Shown in pieces: positions 57,267 to 64,000 of a stretch of 64,000 bases of DNA. A model generated the notes under the pieces. The model was not told the origin of the DNA and did no database searches. It saw only the letters and a program-made list of their open reading frames with translations. The DNA lies in NCBI GenBank assembly GCA_018713515.1, contig DVOO01000013.1:1-64000 (forward strand), written 5' to 3'. The first letter of the stretch is position 1; every line of letters begins with the position of its first letter. Source of the stretch: Candidatus Scatomonas pullistercoris (GTDB lineage Bacteria; Bacillota; Clostridia; Lachnospirales; Lachnospiraceae). A program made the position numbers and the translations under genes.

Positions 57267-60200
57267 ATGAACGAAAAACGATATACCCTGGGAATCGACA
57301 CCGGTTCCACAACGGTAAAAGTCGCGATTTTAGACGCAGAGAATACTCTGCTTTTTTCTGATTACAGACGTCACTACGCCAATATCCAGGAGACCCTGGC
57401 AGATCTTCTGTCGGAGGCCTGCGAAAAGCTGGGGGGGATTTCCGTCAGCCCGGTGATCACAGGCTCCGGCGGACTGACTCTGGCCAACCATCTGGAGGTG
57501 CCCTTTGTCCAGGAAGTAATCGCCGTCTCCACGGCCCTGCAGCACTACGCGCCCCAGACGGATGTGGCCATCGAGCTGGGCGGCGAGGACGCGAAAATCA
57601 TCTATTTTGAAGGGGGAAACATCGAGCAGCGGATGAACGGCATCTGCGCCGGAGGCACAGGATCTTTTATCGACCAGATGGCCTCTCTGCTGCAGACGGA
57701 CGCCACGGGACTGAATGAATATGCCAGGGACTACAAGGCTATCTATCCCATTGCCGCCCGCTGCGGCGTGTTTGCCAAGACGGATATCCAGCCCCTGATC
57801 AACGACGGAGCCACCAAGGAGGATCTGGCAGTCTCCATTTTCCAGGCCGTGGTCAACCAGACCATTTCCGGCCTGGCCTGCGGCAAGCCCATCCGGGGGC
57901 ATATTGCCTTTCTGGGCGGCCCGCTGCACTTCCTGCCGGAGCTGCGCCAGGCCTTTGTCCGCACGCTGAAGCTGGATGCGGAGCACACCATCGTGCCGGA
58001 CAATTCCCATCTGTTCGCAGCCATCGGCTCCGCCATGAACGCCGCTCCGGAAGCCCAGGTGCCTTTGAAGAATCTGGCGGAGAAGCTGCGCTCCGGCGTA
58101 ACCATCGATTTTGAGGTTGCCCGCATGGAGCCCCTGTTTGCCTCCCAGGAAGAGTATGATGCCTTCCTGGAGCGTCAGAGTGTCAACAATGTGGCCACTG
58201 CGGATTTTTCCACCTACGAGGGCAGCTGTTATCTGGGCATCGATGCCGGCTCCACCACCACCAAAGCGGCGGTGGTGGGTGAAGACGGATCGCTGCTCTA
58301 CTCTTTCTACAGCAACAACCAGGGGAATCCTCTGGCCACCTCCATCCGCGCCATCCAGGAAATCTATGCGCAGATGCCAGATTCCGCCCATATTGCCTAC
58401 TCCTGTTCCACCGGATACGGCGAGGCGCTGATCAAGGCGGCTCTTATGCTGGATGAGGGCGAGGTGGAGACCATCGCCCACTACACCGCCGCCGCCTTCT
58501 TTGATCCGGATGTGGACTGCATCCTGGACATCGGCGGCCAGGACATGAAGTGCATCAAGATCAAAGATCACGCCGTGGACAGCGTTCTTCTGAACGAGGC
58601 CTGTTCTTCCGGCTGCGGTTCCTTTATTGAAAACTTTGCCCAGTCCCTGAACTACAGCGTTCAGGATTTTGCAAAAGAAGCACTGTTCGCGGAGCATCCC
58701 ATCGACCTGGGTACCCGCTGCACCGTATTTATGAATTCCAAGGTAAAGCAGGCTCAGAAGGAAGGGGCCACTGTGGCGGATATCTCCGCCGGTCTGGCCT
58801 ATTCCGTCATCAAGAACGCTCTGTACAAGGTCATCAAGGTGTCCGATGCCACGGAGCTGGGCAACCACATCGTGGTCCAGGGCGGTACTTTCTACAACGA
58901 CGCGGTGCTCAGAAGCTTTGAGCGGATCGCCGACTGCGAGGCCATCCGTCCCGACATCGCAGGCATCATGGGCGCTTTCGGCGCGGCTCTTATTGCCAGA
59001 GAGCGCTGTGAGGGCAAAGAGACCACCATGCTGCCCATTGAAAAGATCAACACCCTGCAGTATTCCACCAGGATGGCCAACTGCAAGGGCTGTACCAATA
59101 ACTGCCGTCTGACCATCAACCGTTTTTCCGGCGGCCGCCAGTATATCAGCGGCAACCGCTGTGAGCGGGGCATCGGCAAGGAGAAGAATGCCAACCACAT
59201 TCCCAACCTCTTTGAATATAAGATGAAAAAACTCTTCGGCTACGCCGCCCTGACGGAGGATGAGGCGCCCCGGGGCAAGGTGGGTATCCCAAGAGTCCTG
59301 AACATGTACGAGAACTATCCCCTGTGGTTCACCTTCTTTACGAAGCTGGGCTACCAGGTGGTGCTCTCCCCGGTTTCTACCCGGAAGATCTACGAGCTGG
59401 GCATTGAATCCATCCCCAGCGAGTCCGAGTGCTATCCGGCCAAACTGGCCCACGGCCACATCAGCTGGCTTCTGAAACAGGGCGTGAAGTTCATCTTCTA
59501 TCCCTGCATTCCCTATGAGCGGAATGAGGATCCCAGCGCGGTCAACCACTACAACTGCCCCATCGTCACCTCCTACGCGGAAAATATTAAAAACAACGTA
59601 GACGAGCTGGAGGATCCGGACATCCGCTTTATGAATCCCTTCCTGGCGCTTACCAGCGAACAGATCCTGGCTGATGAGCTGGTCAAGGTCTTTCCCCAGA
59701 TACCCGAGGAGGAGGTCCGGGAAGCCTGCCACGCCGGCTGGGAGGAAATGGCTGCCATGCGCAGGGATATCGAAAAGAAGGGCGAGGAAACCCTGAAATG
59801 GATGGAGGAAACCGGACACCGGGGCATCGTCCTGGCGGGCCGTCCCTACCATATTGACCCGGAGATCCATCACGGCATCCCCGATATGATCAATTCCTAT
59901 GATATTGCGGTGCTGACCGAGGACTCCGTGTCCCATCTGGCGCCCCTGGAGCGGCCTCTGCGGGTCAATGACCAGTGGATGTACCACACCCGCCTCTACG
60001 CCGCCGCCAACTACGTAAAAACACGGGAAGATCTGGATCTGATCCAGCTGAATTCCTTCGGCTGCGGCCTGGACGCCGTCACCACCGACCAGGTATATGA
60101 TATTCTCACCGGCAGCGGCAAGATCTACACCTGCCTGAAGATCGATGAGGTCAACAATCTGGGGGCCGCCCGGATCCGCGTCCGCTCTCTGCTGGCAGCC

Positions 60201-61499
60201 CTGCGGGCCCGGGAAAAGAATCCGGAAAAACGGGACATCCGCCCCTCCTCCATCGAGAAGGTTGTTTTCACCGAGGAAATGCGGAAGGATTACACGATCC
60301 TCTGTCCGCAGATGTCTCCCATTCACTTTAATATTCTGGAACCGGCCTTTAACGCGGAGGGATACCATCTGGAGATCCTGGGCAACGACAACAAGGACGC
60401 TGTGGATGTGGGCCTGAAATACGTGAACAATGACGCCTGCTACCCCTCTCTGATGGTGGTGGGGCAGATCATGCAGGCACTTCTGTCCGGAAAGTACGAT
60501 ACACACCGGACCGCTGTCATTATGACCCAGACCGGCGGCGGCTGCCGTGCTTCCAATTATATCAGCTTTATCCGCCGCGCGCTGAAGAAGGTGGGAATGG
60601 AATACGTTCCCGTTATCTCTCTGAACTTAAGCGGACTGGAATCCAATCCCGGCTTCAAGATCACGCCGAAGTTGGCTCTCCGGGTGGTATTCGGCGCCGT
60701 ATTCGGAGATATCCTGATGAAATGTCTCTACCGGATGCGTCCCTACGAGAAGGTAAAGGGCTCCGCCAACCGGCTCCATAAAAAATGGGAAAAGATCTGC
60801 ATCGACTTTGTCAGCGGGCCGAAGGTCTCCTTTAAAAAGTACAAGCAGATCTGCCGCACCATGATCCGGGATTTTGACCGTCTTCCCATCACAGATGAGA
60901 AGAAACCCCGGGTTGGCATCGTGGGCGAGATCCTGGTAAAATTCCTGCCTGCGGCCAATAACCACCTGGCTGAGCTTTTGGAGCGGGAGGGCGCCGAGGC
61001 GGTATGCCCGGACCTGATTGATTTCTTCATGTACAGCTTTTACAACGCCAATTTCAAGGCAGAGCACCTGGGCACCAAGAAATCCACAGCGGCTCTCTGC
61101 AACCTGGGCATCAAGGCCATCAACTGGCTGCGGAGCGCTGCCTCCAAGGAATTTGCCAGAAGCCAGCATTTTACGCCTCCGGCCAACATCAAGGACCTGG
61201 CAAAATACGCCTCTCCCATTGTATCCGTAGGCAACCAGACCGGGGAGGGATGGTTCCTGACCGGCGAAATGATGGAGCTGATCCATGCGGGTGTTATGAA
61301 CATCGTCTGCATCCAGCCCTTTGCCTGCCTGCCCAATCACATTGTGGGCAAGGGCGTTATCAAAGCCATCCGGAAGGAATATCCGAAGGCCAATATTGTG
61401 GCCGTGGACTACGACCCCGGCGCCTCCGAGGTGAACCAGCTGAACCGGATCAAGCTGATGCTCTCCACCGCGGTGAAAAACCTGCAGGGCGGCCACTGA
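57267..61499 (+). CDS. large 2-hydroxyacyl-CoA dehydratase activase-like protein (two ASKHA domains + DUF2229)
   Basis: The protein has 1410 residues. First BadF/BcrA-type ATPase domain: [10 protein letters not shown] at 9 and G-G-E-D-A-K and C-A-G-G-T-G-S-F-I. Second: [10 protein letters not shown] at about 323, G-G-Q-D-M-K and C-S-S-G-C-G-S-F-I. Next a cysteine cluster C-K-G-C-T-N-N-C (about 605) with C-E-R-G, a DUF2229 region (about 660-880), and a C-terminal region resembling dehydratase subunits ([11 protein letters not shown]). ASKHA activases pass an ATP-gated electron to dehydratases through a 4Fe-4S cluster. This long standalone form is common in Clostridia; its substrate is unknown. 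No dehydratase alpha/beta pair is adjacent. Confidence 0.92.
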   Translation: MNEKRYTLGIDTGSTTVKVAILDAENTLLFSDYRRHYANIQETLADLLSEACEKLGGISVSPVITGSGGLTLANHLEVPFVQEVIAVSTALQHYAPQTDVAIELGGEDAKIIYFEGGNIEQRMNGICAGGTGSFIDQMASLLQTDATGLNEYARDYKAIYPIAARCGVFAKTDIQPLINDGATKEDLAVSIFQAVVNQTISGLACGKPIRGHIAFLGGPLHFLPELRQAFVRTLKLDAEHTIVPDNSHLFAAIGSAMNAAPEAQVPLKNLAEKLRSGVTIDFEVARMEPLFASQEEYDAFLERQSVNNVATADFSTYEGSCYLGIDAGSTTTKAAVVGEDGSLLYSFYSNNQGNPLATSIRAIQEIYAQMPDSAHIAYSCSTGYGEALIKAALMLDEGEVETIAHYTAAAFFDPDVDCILDIGGQDMKCIKIKDHAVDSVLLNEACSSGCGSFIENFAQSLNYSVQDFAKEALFAEHPIDLGTRCTVFMNSKVKQAQKEGATVADISAGLAYSVIKNALYKVIKVSDATELGNHIVVQGGTFYNDAVLRSFERIADCEAIRPDIAGIMGAFGAALIARERCEGKETTMLPIEKINTLQYSTRMANCKGCTNNCRLTINRFSGGRQYISGNRCERGIGKEKNANHIPNLFEYKMKKLFGYAALTEDEAPRGKVGIPRVLNMYENYPLWFTFFTKLGYQVVLSPVSTRKIYELGIESIPSESECYPAKLAHGHISWLLKQGVKFIFYPCIPYERNEDPSAVNHYNCPIVTSYAENIKNNVDELEDPDIRFMNPFLALTSEQILADELVKVFPQIPEEEVREACHAGWEEMAAMRRDIEKKGEETLKWMEETGHRGIVLAGRPYHIDPEIHHGIPDMINSYDIAVLTEDSVSHLAPLERPLRVNDQWMYHTRLYAAANYVKTREDLDLIQLNSFGCGLDAVTTDQVYDILTGSGKIYTCLKIDEVNNLGAARIRVRSLLAALRAREKNPEKRDIRPSSIEKVVFTEEMRKDYTILCPQMSPIHFNILEPAFNAEGYHLEILGNDNKDAVDVGLKYVNNDACYPSLMVVGQIMQALLSGKYDTHRTAVIMTQTGGGCRASNYISFIRRALKKVGMEYVPVISLNLSGLESNPGFKITPKLALRVVFGAVFGDILMKCLYRMRPYEKVKGSANRLHKKWEKICIDFVSGPKVSFKKYKQICRTMIRDFDRLPITDEKKPRVGIVGEILVKFLPAANNHLAELLEREGAEAVCPDLIDFFMYSFYNANFKAEHLGTKKSTAALCNLGIKAINWLRSAASKEFARSQHFTPPANIKDLAKYASPIVSVGNQTGEGWFLTGEMMELIHAGVMNIVCIQPFACLPNHIVGKGVIKAIRKEYPKANIVAVDYDPGASEVNQLNRIKLMLSTAVKNLQGGH

Positions 61500-61523
61500 G
61501 ACAGACGCAGACCGGCGTTTAAC

Positions 61524-61580
61524 TAAAAACAGGGAGTTTTATTTCCGCCAGAAGGCGGAGACAAAGCTCCCTGTTTTTTA
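61524..61580 (+). terminator. activase gene terminator
   Basis: AAAACAGGGAG (61526-61536) pairs with CTCCCTGTTTT (61567-61577), with an inner CCGCC/GGCGG stem, followed by T's. Placed 25 bases after the stop. Confidence 0.88.
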
Positions 61581-61624
61581 TTCTTTTATGCGATGCTGAA
61601 TTTTCCCGCAGCGCCTCCTTCCGG

Positions 61625-61669
61625 GCAAAAAAAATCCTCGAAATCCGCTGTACTGGATTTTCGAGGTTT
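61625..61669 (-). terminator. tRNA-Leu terminator
   Basis: On the minus strand AACCTCGAAAATCC pairs with GGATTTCGAGGATT followed by TTTTTTTGC, about 30 bases past the tRNA 3' end. Confidence 0.9.
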
Positions 61670-61696
61670 CCCGGATCTTCCTGATCCATTTAGAAA

Positions 61697-61780
61697 TGCA
61701 GGAAGCGGGACTTGAACCCGCACGATATTGCTACCACAGGCACCTGAAGCCTGCGCGTCTGCCAATTCCGCCATTCCTGC
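61697..61780 (-). tRNA. tRNA-Leu (CAG)
   Basis: 84 bases on the minus strand. Acceptor GCAGGAA / TTCCTGC, long variable arm as in class II tRNAs, anticodon loop TTCAGGT closed by CAGGC/GCCTG giving anticodon CAG. T-arm GGTTCAAGTCC. CCA is not encoded. Confidence 0.95.
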
Positions 61781-61971
61781 TTCTTCAGTTCTCAGCGGCT
61801 CTCCCGCTGACATGGATTATAATACCACCATTCCCTCTGTAAGTCAACGGTTTTTTTAAATTTTTTTATTTTTCTAAACTTTTTTAATTTTTCAGACTTT
61901 TCTGTTATTTTCCTTCCTCATATGCGCCCATCCTTCCGCATATAGTAAACAAAACCGCCAAAGGATTTTCT

Positions 61972-62787
61972 GTGTTTTCCAGAGAAAGTATTAAGAAGAT
62001 TGCCGCATCTCTGCTTCTGCTGGGCGCCGCCTTTCTGACCGGGCGCGGAATCGCCCTGGGCACCTCCGATCTCCGGGAAGCCTCCGCAGTTCTCCAGCCC
62101 TCAGAGGAGAGCTGGGGCTTAAGCTTTCAGGAGGAGGGACAGCCGCCGGCGGCCAATGCCAGTTTCGAGGAACTGCGCCGGTATAACGCCTGGTATGCCC
62201 AGGATACCCGAGAAAAAGTAATCTACCTTACCTTCGATGCGGGCTACGAGAATGGCTGCACACCCGCCATTCTGGACGCTCTGAAAAAACATCAGGCCCC
62301 CGCCGCCTTTTTTGTGGTGGGCAATTATATTTCCTCCTGCCCGGATCTCGTGCAGCGCATGGTGGAGGAGGGCCATATTGTCGGAAACCATACATACTCC
62401 CATCCGGATATGTCGCAGATTTCCACAAGAGAAGCCTTTGAAAAGGAGCTGTCCGGCGTGGAGCAGCTGTATGAGGAGCTGACCGGGGAACCCATGAAAA
62501 AATATTACCGGCCTCCCCAGGGAAAATACAGCACCGCCAACCTGGAGATGGCCCGCGATATGGGATACACAACTTTTTTCTGGAGCCTGGCCTACGTGGA
62601 CTGGTACCAGGACGACCAGCCCACCAAAGAGGAGGCCTTTGAAAAGCTGCTGGGGCGGATCCATCCGGGGGCCATCGTTCTTCTCCACAGTACCTCCTCC
62701 ACCAACGCGGAAATTCTCGATGAACTGCTTACCCGCTGGGAGGAAATGGGATATAGCTTCCGCTCTCTGGACCAGCTGGCCGGATAG
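61972..62787 (+). CDS. polysaccharide deacetylase, PdaA-like (delta-lactam synthesis type)
   Basis: The protein has 271 residues; GTG start at 61972 behind AAAGGA. N-terminal hydrophobic signal/anchor (about 8-26). NodB motifs: T-F-D-A-G-Y-E-N-G (the second Asp of motif 1 is Ala-Gly, as in PdaA), H-T-Y-S-H, R-P-P-Q-G-K-Y, W-S-L-A-Y-V-D-W and I-V-L-L-H-S. The F-D-A-G-Y-E-N and Y-V-D-W features point to the muramic acid deacetylase PdaA, which makes spore cortex muramic-delta-lactam. That hints at a spore-forming lineage, though vegetative PdaC-like roles are possible. Confidence 0.9.
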   Translation: MFSRESIKKIAASLLLLGAAFLTGRGIALGTSDLREASAVLQPSEESWGLSFQEEGQPPAANASFEELRRYNAWYAQDTREKVIYLTFDAGYENGCTPAILDALKKHQAPAAFFVVGNYISSCPDLVQRMVEEGHIVGNHTYSHPDMSQISTREAFEKELSGVEQLYEELTGEPMKKYYRPPQGKYSTANLEMARDMGYTTFFWSLAYVDWYQDDQPTKEEAFEKLLGRIHPGAIVLLHSTSSTNAEILDELLTRWEEMGYSFRSLDQLAG

Positions 62788-62900
62788 GTTCTTTCCGCAG
62801 GCAGCCGGCCTGTACTCCCGGAACCATGGGCACAGGCCGGCCTTCCTTTCCGTATCCGGAAAGATCCTTCAATAAAGCTTCAATAAAATTCTTTTTTGTC

Positions 62901-62929
62901 TTGATTTTTTCAACTATTCATTCTATAAT
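62901..62929 (+). promoter_or_regulatory. tRNA-Gly promoter
   Basis: TTGATT (62901-62906), 17 bases, TATAAT (62924-62929), 9 bases before the tRNA 5' end. Confidence 0.75.
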
Positions 62930-62938
62930 GTAAGACAT

Positions 62939-63009
62939 GCAGATATAGTTCATCGGTAGAACGCTAGCTTCCCAAGCTGGAGAGACGGGTTCGATTCCCG
63001 CTATCTGCT
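62939..63009 (+). tRNA. tRNA-Gly (CCC)
   Basis: 71 bases on the plus strand. Acceptor GCAGATA / TATCTGC, D-arm GTTCATCGGTAGAAC, anticodon loop TTCCCAA giving CCC, T-arm GGGTTCGATTCCC. CCA not encoded. Confidence 0.94.
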
Positions 63010-63018
63010 TTTGCTTAT

Positions 63019-63060
63019 GCCCGGAGACGCTTATCATCGGCGTTTCCGGGCTTTACTCTT
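63019..63060 (+). terminator. tRNA-Gly terminator
   Basis: GCCCGGAGACGC (63019-63030) pairs with GCGTTTCCGGGC (63040-63051), one G-T pair, followed by TTTACTCTTT. It also faces the DUF1667 gene stop on the other strand. Confidence 0.85.
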
Positions 63061-63067
63061 TCTGCCG

Positions 63068-63442
63068 CTATGCATCCGTCTCCTGTCTCTCCACGTTCCT
63101 GGTGGCAATCACATCGCTTCCCAGGCCCAGGACATTTGGAATCAGCACATCTCCGGCTTTTACCGGGGCAGATACTTTCATCTCTTTCATTTTTTCCATC
63201 ACATCAAAAATACGGCTTTTCGGGACCGGCGCGGTCAGACGGACGCTGCAGAGGGGCATGGTGCCGCCCACTACCAGCACCGAAGAAGCTATATTGCGGA
63301 CGGGATTCTTTATCTCCTGTTCCACATAGGCTGCCCCCTTCGGGCATTTATTTCCATCGGCGAAAAGGATCTCCGTGCCGTCCAGCTGCACGCGGATTTC
63401 ACATCCGTTGGGGCATAAAATACAGGTAAAGGTTTTATTCAC
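63068..63442 (-). CDS. DUF1667 domain protein
   Basis: The protein has 124 residues. Cysteines in C-I-L-C-P-N-G-C near the start and G-N-K-C-P-K-G are the DUF1667 pattern, likely a metal or iron-sulfur site. In Firmicutes the gene follows FAD-dependent oxidoreductase genes, often in a glycerol-3-phosphate oxidation operon, and does so here with an 8-base overlap. The molecular function is not established to my knowledge; a small electron-transfer subunit is plausible. Confidence 0.9.
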   Translation of the reverse strand: MNKTFTCILCPNGCEIRVQLDGTEILFADGNKCPKGAAYVEQEIKNPVRNIASSVLVVGGTMPLCSVRLTAPVPKSRIFDVMEKMKEMKVSAPVKAGDVLIPNVLGLGSDVIATRNVERQETDA

Positions 63443-64000
63443 CGCTTGTCACCACCTTTATACTGGAATCGGAAATCAATTTTGAAGCCGGCAGCGTGAT
63501 GGTCTCCATTTCCGCCGGAAGGAGCCGGGGATACTTCTTTTTCACAAGGCAGACGCCGTCCTGCCGGATCTCCACACAGGCGCCGCGCAGAGGGCGTCTG
63601 GGCCGGAAGGACAGAACCGCATCCTGCCTGCCCGTGATTTTCTGGGGCACGGTGTAGCCCACGTACCCGCCGGTCTCCACCTGGATGCCGGCCCCGGGAA
63701 GCCCCTCCTCTAAAAAAGAGGCCACGGACCGGGCCAGCCGCTCTGCCTCCAGAGATACGAAATCCACAAGATCATGGACATGGAGCACATTTCCCGCGGC
63801 AAAGATCCCAGACACATTCGTCTGGTAAAATTCATCCACAACCGCGCCCCTGGTCCGGGGATCCAGTTCCACCCCCGCCATCAGCGACAGCTCATTTTCA
63901 GGGATCAGCCCCACCGACAGGATCAGCGTATCACAGGGGTATTCCTTTTCCGTTCCGGGGATAGGCTTTAAATTCTCATCTACCCGGCTCACTTCCACCG
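63435..64000 (-). CDS. FAD-dependent oxidoreductase (pyridine nucleotide-disulfide type), C-terminal part, cut by window end
   Basis: About 188 residues are visible and the frame continues past the right edge. C-D-T-L-I-L-S-V-G-L-I-P-E-N-E-L and G-I-F-A-A-G-N-V-L-H-V-H-D-L-V-D (FAD-binding A-A-G-N) identify the family. Its overlap with DUF1667 suggests the GlpA-linked oxidoreductase of a glycerol-3-phosphate operon, but the upstream genes are outside the window. The in-frame GTG at 63996 should not be taken as the start. Confidence 0.88.
   Translation of the reverse strand, partial: VEVSRVDENLKPIPGTEKEYPCDTLILSVGLIPENELSLMAGVELDPRTRGAVVDEFYQTNVSGIFAAGNVLHVHDLVDFVSLEAERLARSVASFLEEGLPGAGIQVETGGYVGYTVPQKITGRQDAVLSFRPRRPLRGACVEIRQDGVCLVKKKYPRLLPAEMETITLPASKLISDSSIKVVTSGE

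Noticed and set aside
57330-60506. 1058-residue open frame on the minus strand
   Set aside because: It is antisense to the activase gene, whose domains are unmistakable; long mirror frames arise from G+C-rich codon use and it has no motif or ribosome binding site.

Overview
The window looks like a chromosome segment of a G+C-rich Clostridia member, most likely a gut Lachnospiraceae. This is inferred from protein content and style: a DUF4364 regulator, a cytidylate-kinase-like protein, a DUF2298 (YYY) membrane protein, a very large two-domain acyl-CoA dehydratase activase, DUF1015 beside serA/serC, strong AGGAGG ribosome binding sites, frequent TTG/GTG starts and tRNAs without encoded CCA. Most genes lie on the minus strand.

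Layout. 1-5 kb is the accessory end: an IS3-like transposase tail abutting a frameshifted DUF4417 gene, an IS1182-type remnant, an exported cysteine-rich lipoprotein, a flavin reductase, a lipoprotein esterase and the C-terminal half of an iron alcohol dehydrogenase. 5.2-10 kb is a translation rescue/RNA decay/export block: ssrA (tmRNA), smpB, rnr, secG, then eno. 10-13.4 kb holds a transmembrane Ser/Thr kinase coupled to an exported protein with Ig-like segments. 13.6-19.7 kb holds dtd, a decayed MFS transporter behind a strong promoter/short RNA locus, gpmI, a polar amino acid ABC transporter and cdd. 19.9-25.5 kb holds a TIGR01212 radical SAM gene with a DUF4364 gene, a PTS IIC-like protein with rarA, a fructosamine-kinase-like gene and a nitroreductase.

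25.5-35 kb is a long minus-strand run that begins with the branched-chain amino acid transporter (livK-H-M-G-F) and continues into a cytidylate-kinase-like protein, a DUF2298 membrane protein, a polysaccharide deacetylase and a C39-like peptidase. 35-40 kb has a sugar-nucleotidyltransferase-like gene, an ABC-F protein and an LTA-synthase-like sulfatase. 40-43 kb has a PucR-type regulator with a palindrome over its promoter, then DUF1015. 43-50 kb is amino acid biosynthesis: serC-serA and leuB-ilvD-ilvB. 50-57 kb has yajC, an L,D-transpeptidase, a symporter fused to an ATPase-like domain but missing its core, a broken FtsX-type permease, tgt and an alpha-amylase. 57-64 kb has the 1410-residue activase, tRNA-Leu, a second polysaccharide deacetylase, tRNA-Gly, and a DUF1667 plus FAD-oxidoreductase pair cut by the window end.

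I see no CRISPR array, prophage or obvious new defence system. The least explained items are the kinase/Ig-like pair, the cysteine-rich lipoprotein, the promoter/repeat/mini-ORF/hairpin locus near 14.2 kb, the 20-bp inverted repeat between livK and livH, and two proteins whose key catalytic parts are missing (ABC-F and symporter).
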